NCBI GenBank assembly: GCA_017935565.1
Contig: JAGBHK010000009.1
Location: forward strand, 1-64,000
Source of the DNA: Lachnospiraceae bacterium
GTDB lineage: Bacteria; Bacillota; Clostridia; Lachnospirales; Lachnospiraceae
DNA length: 64,000 bases
Reading direction: 5' to 3'
Numbering within the stretch: the first letter of the stretch is position 1; each line of letters opens with the position of its first letter. Position numbers and translations under genes: made by a program. Under the pieces are notes generated by a model. It saw only the letters and a program-made list of their open reading frames with translations, did no database searches and was not told where the DNA came from. Positions 25,636-36,188 of the stretch are shown here, piece by piece.

Positions 25636-26490
25636 TTATCTGTCAATATCTCTATTAATTAATTTTACACCATACTCCTCAATGCTTTTAAGATTTTCAT
25701 ACAAATGTTTCGCAACTGTAATAGACCTATGCTTTCCACCTGTACATCCTATAGCAATGACTAACTGTGTCTTCCCCTCTTTAATATAGTTTGGAATCAA
25801 GAATTCTATCATTTCATCAAGTTTATTTACAAACTCATGTGATTCTTTTGAGTTCATTACATAATCGTTTACTTCCTTATCCATACCTGTTTTCTTTCTT
25901 AACTCATCAACATAATATGGATTTGGCATAAATCTTACGTCAAAAACTAAATCCGCATCCCTTGGCACACCATATTTAAATCCAAAGGACATTACTGTAA
26001 CATAAATATTACTAAATGCCTTATCTTGAATAAATATCTTCTCAATCTCCGCCTTGACATCCTTTGTAATAAGGGTGTCTGTGTTAAGGATATAATCAGC
26101 TCTTTTTTTCAAAAATGCTAATTCTTTTCTTTCGGCTGCTATAGCTTCCTCAATATTACCTTCAACAGTCAATGGATGAATTCTTCTAGTTTCCTTATAT
26201 CGCTTCACCAAGGTCTCATTGCTGGCATCCATAAACAATATTTCGCAATTCTTGCCGTCTTTATTTATGTTGTCAATAATTTCTCCAATGGCATACAACC
26301 CAGAACCGCTTCTTACATCAATTCCGACTGCAACCTTATTACTATCATCTTTTGCTCTCGCAAGTTCATAAAATTTCTCTACAAACTGGACTGGAAGATT
26401 ATCAACACAAAAGAATCCTGCATCTTCCAAGATTCTCATAGTTGTACTCTTACCAGCACCAGATATACCTGTAACTATTACAAATCTCAT
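25636..26490 (-). CDS. rapZ: RapZ/YvcJ nucleotide-binding protein
   Basis: A 284-aa P-loop protein. Walker A is GISGAGKSTTMRILED (about 8-23), and the C-terminal half carries SFGFKYGVPRDADLVFDVRF and IAIGCTGGKHRSI, both diagnostic of RapZ/YvcJ. In E. coli RapZ controls small-RNA decay for cell-wall sugar synthesis; the Firmicute protein binds nucleotides and its role is less clear. Its start overlaps murB by 4 bp, consistent with a cell-envelope operon. Confidence 0.96.
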   Translation of the reverse strand: MRFVIVTGISGAGKSTTMRILEDAGFFCVDNLPVQFVEKFYELARAKDDSNKVAVGIDVRSGSGLYAIGEIIDNINKDGKNCEILFMDASNETLVKRYKETRRIHPLTVEGNIEEAIAAERKELAFLKKRADYILNTDTLITKDVKAEIEKIFIQDKAFSNIYVTVMSFGFKYGVPRDADLVFDVRFMPNPYYVDELRKKTGMDKEVNDYVMNSKESHEFVNKLDEMIEFLIPNYIKEGKTQLVIAIGCTGGKHRSITVAKHLYENLKSIEEYGVKLINRDIDR

Positions 26491-27392
26491 AAAATCTTTA
26501 CTTCTTCCTCTAATACTACACCAAACTGTTCAAACACTTTGGCTTTTACATCGCTAATAACCTGTAAAACATCTTCTGCTGTGGCATTATCTGCATTAAC
26601 TACAAATCCACAATGCTTTTCAGAAACCATTGCTCCGCCAACTCTATAGCCTCTAAGACCTGCATCCATAATAAGTTTACCTGCAAAATAACCTTCAGGT
26701 CTCTTAAATGTACTACCCGCACTTGGATATTCCAATGGTTGCTTATCTCTTCTTCTAAAGGCTAAATCGTCCATCATTTCCTTGATATCCTCTTTATTAC
26801 CCGCCTTAAGTTCCATTATGGCGCTTAAAACAATCAAATCTTCATCCATCACAATACTGTGTCTGTATGCAAACTTCATCTCTTCTTTAGTCTTAACATC
26901 AATATTTCCAGCTCTATCCATAACTGTAACTTCCATAATGATGTCCTGCATTTCTCCGCCGTATGCACCAGCATTCATAGTTACTGCGCCACCCAATGTT
27001 CCAGGGATACCAGCAGCAAATTCAAATCCTGTCATACTCTCATCATATGCACATTTTGCAATTTTAGACAAAAGCGCACCAGCCTCTGCTTTCAAATAGC
27101 AATTATCCACATCGACATCTATCTTTGCGAAGTTATCTTTAAGTTTGATTATGGCACCATTGTATCCACTATCCTTAACTAGGACGTTACTGCCATTTCC
27201 CATAATATAATATGGATACTGAATAACATTCAAATATTTAATTGTTTCTGACAATGCTTTTGCAGTCTTTGGCAATAATACAAACTTTGCATTTCCGCCA
27301 ACTTTAAATGTTGTATGATTCTTCATACACTCATCGCGAAGCACTCCGTCTTCACCTAATATTTGACACAATTTTAAATATATTTCCTGCAT
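26487..27392 (-). CDS. murB: UDP-N-acetylenolpyruvoylglucosamine reductase
   Basis: A 301-aa FAD enzyme that makes UDP-N-acetylmuramate for peptidoglycan. Motifs: HTTFKVGGNAKFVLLP (about 25-40), MGNGSNVLVKDSGYNGA (FAD), GIPGTLGGAVTMNAGAYGGE (about 127-146), YRHSIVM, AGSTFKRPEGYFAGKLI (with the catalytic Ser region) and SEKHCGFVVN. It is the type IIb length without insertions. Four bases overlap rapZ, and it follows glcK by 3 bp. Confidence 0.97.
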   Translation of the reverse strand: MQEIYLKLCQILGEDGVLRDECMKNHTTFKVGGNAKFVLLPKTAKALSETIKYLNVIQYPYYIMGNGSNVLVKDSGYNGAIIKLKDNFAKIDVDVDNCYLKAEAGALLSKIAKCAYDESMTGFEFAAGIPGTLGGAVTMNAGAYGGEMQDIIMEVTVMDRAGNIDVKTKEEMKFAYRHSIVMDEDLIVLSAIMELKAGNKEDIKEMMDDLAFRRRDKQPLEYPSAGSTFKRPEGYFAGKLIMDAGLRGYRVGGAMVSEKHCGFVVNADNATAEDVLQVISDVKAKVFEQFGVVLEEEVKIL

Positions 27393-27395
27393 AAC

Positions 27396-28334
27396 CTATT
27401 CCTTTATGACTAATGCTGCGCCACCATAAATACCTGCATCATTCCCCAATGTTGCAAGCTTAAATTCCACGTCACTACATGGTTTGAATACATATTCATT
27501 AAAATATTTCTTTACCTTATCCAATAAAAAGTCTCCAGCACGACTTACTCCACCGCCAACAACGAATGCTTTGTTGTTAACTGTACAAGCAATTGCTGCT
27601 GTTGCAATACCTAAATATCTTGCAGCAATTTCAACTGCATCAATCGCAACCATATCGCCTTCTTTTGCAAGGTCAAATACATCTTTCGCTGTCAATTCTT
27701 CCATCTCTAAAATCTTTGTAGGCATCTTAATCTTCATTGCACGTTCTTTTGCGACTCTAACAATGCCTGTAGCCGAAGCGTACTGTTCAAGGCATCCACG
27801 CTTTCCACATCCACAAGTAGCCTGTTCATCTACATTTACAGGAAAATGTCCGATTTCTCCAGCACCACCTGTTACACCTGAAAGCATCTTTCCACCAATA
27901 ATAACACCTCCACCAACTCCAGTTCCAAGTGTTATCATAACCATATCTGTATAACCTTTTCCACCGCCTTCTAGCATTTCACCCATAGCTGCGACATTGG
28001 CATCATTACCAACTATACATTTAATGCCACCAAGTTTTTCCTCAAGAATATTTTTAATATTAACCTGACCCACAAGTCCAAGATTAACAAGGCCGTTTAC
28101 AATTCCTTCACCATCAACAGGTCCTGGAACTCCAACACCAACGCCCTTTACATCATCTTTTTTAATGTCTTTTTCTGACATTTTATCTAAAACATTTTTT
28201 GCAATATCATCAAAAAATGTTTCTTTAACTGTTGGAGTGTCCCATTTTTCGATTAAATTGCCCTCTATATCAAACAATCCAAATTTAATAAATGTTCCAC
28301 CTAAATCTACACCAAAACAATACATACTAATCAA
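27396..28334 (-). CDS. glcK: ROK-family glucokinase
   Basis: A 312-aa sugar kinase. The phosphate loop is GVDLGGTFIKFGLFD (about 7-21). The ROK zinc motif is CGCGKRGCLEQYASATG (about 173-189), and GTGVGGGVIIGG and GNDANVAAMGE are typical. It should phosphorylate glucose to glucose-6-phosphate with ATP. The reading frame begins with TTG at 28334, 5 bases after GGAGG; an ATG lies three codons later. It starts immediately after hprK (adjacent stop), linking glucose phosphorylation to the catabolite kinase. Confidence 0.93.
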   Translation of the reverse strand: MISMYCFGVDLGGTFIKFGLFDIEGNLIEKWDTPTVKETFFDDIAKNVLDKMSEKDIKKDDVKGVGVGVPGPVDGEGIVNGLVNLGLVGQVNIKNILEEKLGGIKCIVGNDANVAAMGEMLEGGGKGYTDMVMITLGTGVGGGVIIGGKMLSGVTGGAGEIGHFPVNVDEQATCGCGKRGCLEQYASATGIVRVAKERAMKIKMPTKILEMEELTAKDVFDLAKEGDMVAIDAVEIAARYLGIATAAIACTVNNKAFVVGGGVSRAGDFLLDKVKKYFNEYVFKPCSDVEFKLATLGNDAGIYGGAALVIKE

Positions 28335-29270
28335 TTAGTCCTCCTCATGTCTAGTTAAGTTTCTCTGAACTCTGTTATATAATTCCTGAGCAGCATTGTA
28401 ACCCATCTTCTTCTGACGATGGTTAACTGCAGCAGATTCTACGATTACAGCAAGGTTTCTACCAGGTCTGATTGGAACAGTGTACTGAACCACCTTATTT
28501 CCAAGATATTCTGTATAATTATCTTCAAGTCCAAGTCTATCGTATTCCTTATCCTTGCTCCATTCTTCAATTCTGATAACCATGTCAATACCCTGTGTTT
28601 CCTTAACACTTTCAACACCGAATAAAGTCTTAACATCAATAACACCGATACCTCTAAGTTCGATAAAATATCTTGTAATATCAGGTGCTGTACCAATAAG
28701 TGTTTCATCACTTACTTTTCTAATTTCAACAACATCATCACTTACAAGACGATGGCCTCTCTTCAAAAGTTCAAGAGCAGCTTCACTCTTACCAATACCA
28801 CTTTCACCAACGATTAATACACCTTCACCATAAACGTCTACTAAAACGCCGTGAATAGAAATACATGGCGCAAGCTGAACATTTAACCATCTGATGATTT
28901 CTGCCATAAATGCAGATGTATTCTTTTCTGTACCAAGAATTGGCACACCGTATTTTATTGCTGCATCAACAAATTCTTTACAAGGCTCCATACCTCTACT
29001 AAAAATTAAGCAAGGGAATTTTCTTGACATCAAAGCCTCAGCACTTTGCTGTTTTTGTTCACTTGTCATCTGGTCAATGTATGACTCCTCAACGTAACCA
29101 ATAATCTGAACTCTGTTTGCATCAAAATGCTCAAAGTAACCAGTCAACTCAATTGACGGTCTATTAATATCTGGAACTGTTACTCTAATGTCTGAAATAT
29201 CAACATCTGGAGTATAGTTTCTTAAATCATAATTTTCAATTAATTTCGATAACTTAACACTTGTAGACAT
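28335..29270 (-). CDS. hprK: HPr kinase/phosphorylase
   Basis: A 311-aa bifunctional enzyme that phosphorylates or dephosphorylates Ser46 of HPr and Crh, setting carbon catabolite repression in Firmicutes. The start is ATG at 29270 with GGAGG 6 bases upstream; an upstream in-frame codon at 29294 is less likely. The P-loop is GESGIGKSEAALELL (about 152-166). The family signature RGIGVIDVKTLFG (about 203-215) and the HxxxxLV-type segment GHRLVSDDVVEI are present. It heads a cluster with glcK, murB, rapZ, whiA and the Crh-like substrate. Confidence 0.97.
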   Translation of the reverse strand: MSTSVKLSKLIENYDLRNYTPDVDISDIRVTVPDINRPSIELTGYFEHFDANRVQIIGYVEESYIDQMTSEQKQQSAEALMSRKFPCLIFSRGMEPCKEFVDAAIKYGVPILGTEKNTSAFMAEIIRWLNVQLAPCISIHGVLVDVYGEGVLIVGESGIGKSEAALELLKRGHRLVSDDVVEIRKVSDETLIGTAPDITRYFIELRGIGVIDVKTLFGVESVKETQGIDMVIRIEEWSKDKEYDRLGLEDNYTEYLGNKVVQYTVPIRPGRNLAVIVESAAVNHRQKKMGYNAAQELYNRVQRNLTRHEED

Positions 29271-29350
29271 ATTAATTCCTCCTATCGTACACAATTATTT
29301 TTTATTATAATTCAAATATCGAAATTTTCCAACAAGAAGTTGTAAGTTTT

Positions 29351-31201
29351 TTATTCCTTATGAAAAAACTGATACACACTTCTAGCGGACTCTTCATTCA
29401 TAGATTCAGCTTCCATCAGTGTTTCAATCGAAGCCTCTTTTATCTTCTCAATAGACTTAAAATACCTCATCAACGCATTTCTACGTTTTGGACCAATGCC
29501 CGGTATATCATCTAATATAGATTTAATCTGCTGTTTTCCTCGAAGGCTTCTATGATATTCTATGGCAAATCTATGTGTTTCATCCTGAATTCTAGTAATA
29601 AGTTTAAACATTTCTGAACGAGTGTCTATTGGTAATTCCTGGTTATTGAAATACAAGCCTCTCGTCCTGTGATTATCATCTTTAACCATACCACATATTG
29701 GTATATTTAGGCCCAACGCTTCATTTACTTCTAATGCTACATTTACTTGACCTTTACCACCATCCATCATGATAAGGTCTGGAAATCTGTTGAAACTTCC
29801 AAAATTACTATCATCATTTTTTTCTTTCACCCCATGTTCAAGTCTTCTAGTTAAAACTTCTTTCATACTGCCATAATCATCTGGTCCTACAATTGTTTTA
29901 ATCTTAAACTTTCTGTAATCATTCTTCTTTGGTTTACCATTTTCATGAACAGTCATAGAACCAACTGATTGATAACCTGCAGTATTTGATATATCAAACG
30001 CTTCAATTCTATAATCATTCTTACTGTCTATTCCAAGAAGTTCAAACAACTGTTTTGCAGCGTCAATTGTACGTTCTGCCTGACGTTTAACCTTTTCCTT
30101 ATCCTGTGAAAGTACCATTTCTGCATTTTTAGTGGCAAGTTCAACAAGTTTTTCCTTCTGACCTTTTTTAGGAATAAGTAGCTTAACCTTTGAGCCACGT
30201 TTTGTAGAAAGCCACTCTTCAAATAATTCCAAATCTTCAATTTCTTCAGACAAAAACAATTCTTTTGGTAAAAACGGTGTGCCTGAATAATATTGCTTTA
30301 TAAAGCTAGACAATATGTCGTTGCCCGTGTCATGAGGCGACAATTTAAGATAAAAATGTTCTCTGCCAATAAGCTTACCATTTCTCACAAAGAACACCTG
30401 CACCACCGCATCATTACCTTCAGCTGCATATGCAATAATATCTCTGTCTTCAAAATCATCATTTGTAATCTTTTGTTTCTCGGCCACTTCTTTTACACTG
30501 TACATTAAATCCCTGTAATTTGCAGCCTCTTCGAACTGCATTTCTTCGGATGCTTTATACATTTTCTCTTCAAGCATCTTTATAACATCAGTATATTTAC
30601 CATTTAAGAAATTTAACACACCTTCTATCTGACTCTTATATGCATCTTCTGAAATATATCCCATACAAGGCGCACTACATTGCTTAATGTGATAGTTTAA
30701 ACAAGGTCTGTCCTTACCTATATCTTTCGGCAAATTCCTGTTACACGTTCTGATTTTATAAATCTTATGCAATAATTCAATGGTATCCTTAACCGATGAC
30801 ACACTTTTATATGGACCAAAATATTTACTTTTGTCCTTCTTCATATCTCTGGCCAAAATGACTCTAGGGTACGCCTCATTAACTGTTACCTTAATGTAGG
30901 GGTACCCTTTATCATCCTTAAGCATAGTGTTATACTTCGGACTATGCTTCTTTATTAAATTGCATTCAAGTATCAATGCTTCTAACTCAGAGTCTGTAAC
31001 AATATACTCAAAATAGCTTATATTCTCAACCATCTTTAAAATCTTAGATGATTTTCCTCTGCTACTTTGAAAATATTGTCTGACTCTGTTCTTTAGCACT
31101 TTAGCTTTGCCAACGTATATTATCTCATCATTTTTATCATGCATCAAATATACGCCCGGTGAATTAGGAAGTTTCTTCAACTCCTCTTGAATCACAAACA
31201 T
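29351..31201 (-). CDS. uvrC: Excinuclease ABC subunit C
   Basis: A 616-aa endonuclease subunit of nucleotide excision repair that cuts both sides of a lesion with UvrAB. The N-terminal GIY-YIG domain is [21 protein letters not shown] (about 14-34). The UVR motif is [21 protein letters not shown] (about 206-226), then the C-terminal endonuclease region with IEAFDISN and [12 protein letters not shown], and helix-hairpin-helix motifs [16 protein letters not shown]. The ATG at 31201 lies inside the 3' end of ftsH (38-bp overlap) with GAGG ahead of it. Confidence 0.97.
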   Translation of the reverse strand: MFVIQEELKKLPNSPGVYLMHDKNDEIIYVGKAKVLKNRVRQYFQSSRGKSSKILKMVENISYFEYIVTDSELEALILECNLIKKHSPKYNTMLKDDKGYPYIKVTVNEAYPRVILARDMKKDKSKYFGPYKSVSSVKDTIELLHKIYKIRTCNRNLPKDIGKDRPCLNYHIKQCSAPCMGYISEDAYKSQIEGVLNFLNGKYTDVIKMLEEKMYKASEEMQFEEAANYRDLMYSVKEVAEKQKITNDDFEDRDIIAYAAEGNDAVVQVFFVRNGKLIGREHFYLKLSPHDTGNDILSSFIKQYYSGTPFLPKELFLSEEIEDLELFEEWLSTKRGSKVKLLIPKKGQKEKLVELATKNAEMVLSQDKEKVKRQAERTIDAAKQLFELLGIDSKNDYRIEAFDISNTAGYQSVGSMTVHENGKPKKNDYRKFKIKTIVGPDDYGSMKEVLTRRLEHGVKEKNDDSNFGSFNRFPDLIMMDGGKGQVNVALEVNEALGLNIPICGMVKDDNHRTRGLYFNNQELPIDTRSEMFKLITRIQDETHRFAIEYHRSLRGKQQIKSILDDIPGIGPKRRNALMRYFKSIEKIKEASIETLMEAESMNEESARSVYQFFHKE

Positions 31202-33185
31202 CTTCTATTCCTCTTACCTTATTGAATATTTCCATAAATGTTTTTCCGGTAATTGTTTCTTTTTCGTATAAATATTCAGCAATCTTGTCGAGAGCCTCTC
31301 TATTATTCGAAAGAAGTTCTTTTGCCTTCTTAAAGCAATCCGCAAGCAATGTCTTAACTTCTGCATCAATTTCAGCAGCTGTCGAATCCGAACAATTCAA
31401 AACTGTATTTCCATTTAAATATCTGTCTTCAACAGTTTCAAGGCTCATTAATCCAAATTTCTCTGACATACCATACTGTGTAATCATTGCTCTTGCTAAA
31501 TCTGTTGCCTTCTCAATATCATTTGAAGCGCCCGTAGTAACTGTATCAAAAACAATCTCTTCTGCAGCTCTTCCACCAAGAAGTGTAGTAATTCTTGCAA
31601 GCATTTCATCCTTTGTCATAAGATACTTCTCTTCTTCTGGTACCTGCATTACATAACCAAGTGAACCCATAGTTCTTGGAACAATTGTAATCTTTTGAAC
31701 TGGCTCTGCATCTTTTTCAAGTGCAGTAACAAGCGCATGACCAACTTCGTGATATGCCACTGTTCTTTTTTCTTTGTCGCTTAAGATTCTGTCCTTCTTT
31801 TCCTTACCAGCAATAACCACTTCAACAGATTCAAATAAGTCCGCCTGTGAAATAGCATTTCTTCCTGATTTAACAGCTAAAATAGCCGCTTCATTAATCA
31901 TATTTGCAAGGTCTGAACCAACTGCACCACTTGTAGCTAAACCAATCTCTTCTAAATCAACAGTTTCATCCATATTTACATTCTTTGAATGAACCTTCAA
32001 CACTTCAACTCTTCCCTTTAAGTCCGGCTTATCTACGATAATTCTTCTATCAAGTCTACCTGGTCTTAAAAGAGCCTTATCCAAAACTTCTGGTCTGTTT
32101 GTTGCAGCAAGGATAAATATACCCTTCGATGTATCAAAACCATCCATTTCTGAAAGCAACTGGTTAAGGGTCTGCTCTCTTTCATCATTTCCGCCACCGT
32201 ACTTAGAATCTCTGCTTTTACCGATAGCATCAATTTCATCAATAAATACTATACAAGGTGCATTTTCCTGAGCCTCTTTGAATAAATCTCTTACTCTTGA
32301 AGCACCTACACCTACATACAATTCAACGAAATCCGAACCAGATAATGAATAAAATGGCACTTTTGCTTCACCTGCAACTGCTTTAGCAAGCAATGTTTTA
32401 CCTGTTCCCGGAGGTCCAACAAGTAATGCACCCTTTGGCAATTTAGCACCGATTCTGCCATATTTACCTGGATTGTGAAGGAAGTCTACGATTTCTGTCA
32501 ATGATTCCTTCGCTTCATCCTGTCCTGCTACATCCTTAAATGTAACACCAGTAGTCTTTTCCATGCCATATTTTTTTGCATTTGACTTTCCAACACCAAA
32601 TGCTCCGCCACCCTTTGACATTTTTCTAAAAATAAATGTAAAGAATAAATAGAACATTACAAATGGTAGTATCCATGACAATATAAAGCTTAATACCGTA
32701 GACTTAGAGTCCGTAGCTGCAACCTTATATTCTACGTCTGCATCCTTTAATTCCTTATGAAGTTCATCCACACTCAAAGCTGTTGTCCAATATGTGAATG
32801 TAATCCCTGATTCAGACTGTTTTTCGTCTTTTTTAGGAGTAATAGTTAATTTTCCGGAACTTGAAATCTCAACGCTCTCTACCTCGTCTTCATCAAGCAT
32901 TTCAAGAAATTTATCATAGGTAATCTCTTCTGATGTAGCATTCTCAAGCAATGACGAAAACATAGTCAACATCAACAATGACAAAATCGCAACTATGATA
33001 AATATCATCGCACGGTTTGGCTTCTTCTCGTTATTGCCACCATTCCCGTTGTTACCATTGTTACCATTATTTCCGTTATTTCCGTTATTACCATTCCCAT
33101 TAGTGTTATTAAAGACATTTCTGTCAAAATTATTTCCATTTCCATTACCCATTCCCGAATTTGGATTCATGTTATTATTATCCAT
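31164..33185 (-). CDS. ftsH: ATP-dependent zinc metalloprotease FtsH
   Basis: A 673-aa membrane-anchored AAA protease. The N-terminal ~55 residues are an Asn/Gly-rich repeat (GNNGNNGNNG), unusual for the family. Two membrane helices ([20 protein letters not shown], about 59-78; [19 protein letters not shown], about 163-181) flank an external domain. The AAA module has Walker A GPPGTGKT, Walker [13 protein letters not shown] and the SRH with RPGRLDR. The protease motif is AYHEVGHAL (HExxH; the middle residues are usually EAG). Its 3' end overlaps uvrC. Confidence 0.97.
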   Translation of the reverse strand: MDNNNMNPNSGMGNGNGNNFDRNVFNNTNGNGNNGNNGNNGNNGNNGNGGNNEKKPNRAMIFIIVAILSLLMLTMFSSLLENATSEEITYDKFLEMLDEDEVESVEISSSGKLTITPKKDEKQSESGITFTYWTTALSVDELHKELKDADVEYKVAATDSKSTVLSFILSWILPFVMFYLFFTFIFRKMSKGGGAFGVGKSNAKKYGMEKTTGVTFKDVAGQDEAKESLTEIVDFLHNPGKYGRIGAKLPKGALLVGPPGTGKTLLAKAVAGEAKVPFYSLSGSDFVELYVGVGASRVRDLFKEAQENAPCIVFIDEIDAIGKSRDSKYGGGNDEREQTLNQLLSEMDGFDTSKGIFILAATNRPEVLDKALLRPGRLDRRIIVDKPDLKGRVEVLKVHSKNVNMDETVDLEEIGLATSGAVGSDLANMINEAAILAVKSGRNAISQADLFESVEVVIAGKEKKDRILSDKEKRTVAYHEVGHALVTALEKDAEPVQKITIVPRTMGSLGYVMQVPEEEKYLMTKDEMLARITTLLGGRAAEEIVFDTVTTGASNDIEKATDLARAMITQYGMSEKFGLMSLETVEDRYLNGNTVLNCSDSTAAEIDAEVKTLLADCFKKAKELLSNNREALDKIAEYLYEKETITGKTFMEIFNKVRGIEDVCDSRGVEETS
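33040..33115 (-). repeat. In-frame GNN codon repeats in ftsH
   Basis: Near-perfect 9-bp units (minus strand GGTAACAAT-type) encode Gly-Asn-Asn repeats after the start of ftsH. Copy number could vary by slippage. Confidence 0.8.
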
Positions 33186-33215
33186 CTCTTTATACCCATA
33201 CTCTTCCTAAATATT

Positions 33216-34472
33216 TTATTCATCATCTTCATCAACAATGATGTTTAATGTTTTTATCGACTCTTCTTCGCTGACACTGTCAATCTTTGTAAGTCTTCTT
33301 TGAATCATCTGGCTTCTATGCTGCATATCATCTGTATACTTCTGAGCCTCTGAAAGTTTCTTTTGTGTCTTGCTAATAAGTACACCAAACTTATCGTACT
33401 GTGTCTTAACTGCACTAAGTGTCTTTAAGATTTCTTTTGAATTTTTATTTACTGCAAGATACTTAAATCCGATTGACAAACTATTTAACAATGCTGTGAT
33501 TGTTGTAGGTCCGGAAATAATAATCTTTGCTTCATTCTGACACCATTCTGTAAGCCCTGGAATTCTAAGAACTTCAGAATATAAACCTTCTGTTGGAAGG
33601 AACATAATTGCAAAATCTGTTGTTCTAGGAGCATCAATGTATTTTTCTGAAATAGTCTTTGCTTCTTGCTTAATTCTTGTTTCGAGTTCTTTAGATGCAT
33701 TTTTAACACCATCAGCATCACCAACATTTGACGCATCAACAATTCTTGTATATACATCTGCTGGGAACTTCGAGTCAATAGGAAGATATACATAATCTCC
33801 CTTGTCTTCCTTATCTGGAATCTTAATCGCAAATTCTACTCGCTCGTTAGAATCTTTCTTTGTCGCAACATTTTCTTCATACTGTGAAGGGTCCATCGTA
33901 CTAGATAAAATGTTTGCAAGCTGAATTTCACCAAACACGCCTCGCGTCTTAACATTTGACAATGTTTTCTGTAAATCCATTACACCTGATGAAAGGCTCT
34001 GCAATTCACCAATACTTTTATTAAGACCTGCAAGCTGTTCGCCAATCTGTCTAAAGCTTACATCAAGTCTTTCATTTAATGATTTATCTAACTTTTCGTT
34101 AACATTATCCTGAATTTCAGTAAGTTTACGTTCATTTGAATGCTGCATCTCCTGAATAGACTCTTTTAATGTTCTATTCATCTTCTCATTATGTTCAGTA
34201 TTCTCCTTGAACATATCATGCTTAAGATTTGAAAGATAATCATGTTCTTCAGTAAACTTAGTGTTGATAAGTGTATCTGTTCCACTTCTTGCATTTTCAA
34301 GTTGTTTTGACAAATTATCAATCTGTAATAAATTCTTTGCATTCTGTGCCTTAATATCCTCTATCTCCTCAATAAGAGGGTCTGTGATTTCATCGTAATT
34401 TGGCTTCGTAAAATATTTAGCAAGCTCTAATACCACAACCACAATAAGCAATATCATAATCAATGTATCCAT
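33216..34472 (-). CDS. rmuC: DNA recombination protein RmuC homologue
   Basis: A 418-aa protein. An N-terminal membrane helix (LIMILLIVVVVLELAKYF) is followed by a long coiled coil (IEEIEDIKAQNAKNLLQIDN to about 190). The RmuC domain follows, with KTRGVFGEIQLANILSS (about 175-191), YVYLPIDSKFPADVY, and PTEGLYSEVLR. RmuC restricts certain DNA rearrangements such as inversions, with a PD-(D/E)XK-like fold. A clean ribosome site precedes 34472; the divergent promoter of rsmI lies behind it. Confidence 0.95.
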   Translation of the reverse strand: MDTLIMILLIVVVVLELAKYFTKPNYDEITDPLIEEIEDIKAQNAKNLLQIDNLSKQLENARSGTDTLINTKFTEEHDYLSNLKHDMFKENTEHNEKMNRTLKESIQEMQHSNERKLTEIQDNVNEKLDKSLNERLDVSFRQIGEQLAGLNKSIGELQSLSSGVMDLQKTLSNVKTRGVFGEIQLANILSSTMDPSQYEENVATKKDSNERVEFAIKIPDKEDKGDYVYLPIDSKFPADVYTRIVDASNVGDADGVKNASKELETRIKQEAKTISEKYIDAPRTTDFAIMFLPTEGLYSEVLRIPGLTEWCQNEAKIIISGPTTITALLNSLSIGFKYLAVNKNSKEILKTLSAVKTQYDKFGVLISKTQKKLSEAQKYTDDMQHRSQMIQRRLTKIDSVSEEESIKTLNIIVDEDDE

Positions 34473-34603
34473 ATGTTTTTCTCCTTTTCTATAAGTATTT
34501 TATTGCACATACGTAACAATTTACATTTAAATAGTCAGTTACAATTATTGTATCACAAAATCACGGAATTACAAAGAATTTTTATGTTTTTAACAAGAAA
34601 AAT

Positions 34604-34632
34604 TTGCAAGTTAAAATTTACTATGATACAAT
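34604..34632 (+). promoter_or_regulatory. rsmI: Promoter of rsmI
   Basis: TTGCAA (34604-34609) and TACAAT (34627-34632) with a 17-bp spacer, about 40 bp ahead of the rsmI start. Confidence 0.65.
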
Positions 34633-34670
34633 TATTAAATACTATATGATTATGAATGGAGATAATTACT

Positions 34671-35522
34671 ATGAGCGGAACTCTTTATGTTATTCCTACA
34701 CCCATAGGAAACCTTGATGATATAAGCCCTAGAATAATTAGCGCACTTGAAAGTGCAGATGTTATAGCTGCAGAAGACACGAGAAATACATTGAATCTGC
34801 TTAACTATCTTGAAATTAAAACACCTTTAATTTCAAATCATAAATTCAATGAAATGTCAAAAACTGCAACATTTATTGAAAGATTAAAAAATGGAGAGAA
34901 TGTTGCCATCGTATCAGACGCCGGAACACCTTGCATTTCAGACCCTGGTTATATTCTTGTAAATGCAGCCGTACAGGAAGGCATCGATGTAATTGGTATC
35001 TGTGGACCATGCGCCGCGACTACAGCCCTTTCTATCACAGGCTTTAATGCGGACAGATTTACATTTATGGGATTTTTCCCTAGAAAAGAACAAAATATTA
35101 AGGAATGTATAAATAAATCCATTGCTGGCGGCGTGCCAATTTTAATATTTTACGAATCCCCAAAACGTATTCTTAAAACTATGGAAGTTTTGGCTGAAAT
35201 CATACCTGATTCAAATATCTGCCTCTGCAATGATTTAACTAAAAAATTCGAGAAAAAATATCGTGGCACACCGTCAGAAGTTGTCGCACAATTATCATCA
35301 AACCCTAACCATGAAAAGGGCGAGTACGCTTTAGTTATCGAGTTAAACGCTGAATTATTTGAAACCGATAATGATGATAGATTGTCACCTGAAGCTGCCT
35401 TGATTGATGTCATGTTTAAAAACGATTGCAGCATGAAAGACGCCATGAAGATTTTAAGTAGCAATGATGAATACAGCAGAAATGAATTATATAAGGCTTC
35501 TTTAAACTTGAAGGAATTATAA
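34671..35522 (+). CDS. rsmI: 16S rRNA (cytidine-2'-O)-methyltransferase
   Basis: A 283-aa methyltransferase that modifies C1402 of 16S rRNA. GGAG is 9 bases before ATG 34671; the ATG at 34656 overlaps that ribosome site, so the protein begins MSGTLYVIPTPIGNLDDI. Family motifs: AAEDTRNTLNLLNYLEI (about 37-53), VSDAGTPCISDPGYILV (about 80-96), and FYESPKRILKTME. It is one of only two clear plus-strand genes here and stands alone, ending in a strong bidirectional terminator. Confidence 0.96.
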   Translation: MSGTLYVIPTPIGNLDDISPRIISALESADVIAAEDTRNTLNLLNYLEIKTPLISNHKFNEMSKTATFIERLKNGENVAIVSDAGTPCISDPGYILVNAAVQEGIDVIGICGPCAATTALSITGFNADRFTFMGFFPRKEQNIKECINKSIAGGVPILIFYESPKRILKTMEVLAEIIPDSNICLCNDLTKKFEKKYRGTPSEVVAQLSSNPNHEKGEYALVIELNAELFETDNDDRLSPEAALIDVMFKNDCSMKDAMKILSSNDEYSRNELYKASLNLKEL

Positions 35523-35526
35523 AACT

Positions 35527-35586
35527 AAAAGGTAGTAGATTTTAAAACCTCGTTCGAACGTGTTTTAAAATCTACTACCTTTTTTT
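35527..35586. terminator. Bidirectional terminator between rsmI and the 196-aa gene
   Basis: AGGTAGTAGATTTTAAAAC (from about 35530) pairs with GTTTTAAAATCTACTACCT (35562-35580), with A and T runs on both sides. It can end both convergent genes. Confidence 0.9.
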
Positions 35587-35594
35587 GTTGTGTC

Positions 35595-36185
35595 TTAATC
35601 TACAAACTCAACTTTAATTTTTCCATCAAAATACTCAATCTTAACATCCTGCTCCATGTCAAGTAAAATTACATTATCATCGATAGTGACATTAGTAAAA
35701 TCTTTATAAAAATCGGCTAACTGCTCTATTTCACAGTCAACACTCATTTCCTCACTATATGCACCTTTTACGTCCAAGTATTCTTTTGGAAATGGAAGCA
35801 AAATTTCACTACCAGAATGTTCAAGGCCAAACGCTTGCATTTCCATGTCATAAACATATCTCTTAATCCAAAGATAATTCTTACTCTCTTTATATTTAAT
35901 GAAATATGCCTCATTGTCTTTTACTACCTTGATAGTATCATCCTCTAGTACAATTGAAGCCTCAATATATTCATTTTTCACAATCTCATATAGATAATCA
36001 ATGCTATGAGATGTAACAAACTCTTTGTTTAAACTACCTTTGCTTAACAATTTATTATCTATTTGTAAAACAAAGTCCTCTACTGCAATTTCATCATCGC
36101 TATAATAAAAGAATATATTATATCCAGTGATACATAAAGCTATTATTACCACAATAATGCAAATTATTTTACGCCATCTTTGCAT
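35595..36185 (-). CDS. Membrane-anchored protein, unknown function
   Basis: A 196-aa protein with an N-terminal membrane segment (IICIIVVIIALCITGYNIFFY, about 7-27) and a globular, mostly beta-like external part (ILLPFPKEYLDVKGAYSEEM, VTIDDNVILLDMEQDVKIEYF). No family recognised. It follows aroB by 3 bp, so it is co-transcribed, although no shikimate role is implied. Confidence 0.75.
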   Translation of the reverse strand: MQRWRKIICIIVVIIALCITGYNIFFYYSDDEIAVEDFVLQIDNKLLSKGSLNKEFVTSHSIDYLYEIVKNEYIEASIVLEDDTIKVVKDNEAYFIKYKESKNYLWIKRYVYDMEMQAFGLEHSGSEILLPFPKEYLDVKGAYSEEMSVDCEIEQLADFYKDFTNVTIDDNVILLDMEQDVKIEYFDGKIKVEFVD

Positions 36186-36188
36186 ATC

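Noticed and set aside
33035-33115. Tandem 9-bp repeats that could suggest a CRISPR-like or minisatellite array
   Set aside because: They are in frame inside ftsH and encode Gly-Asn-Asn repeats; no spacers of unique sequence are present.
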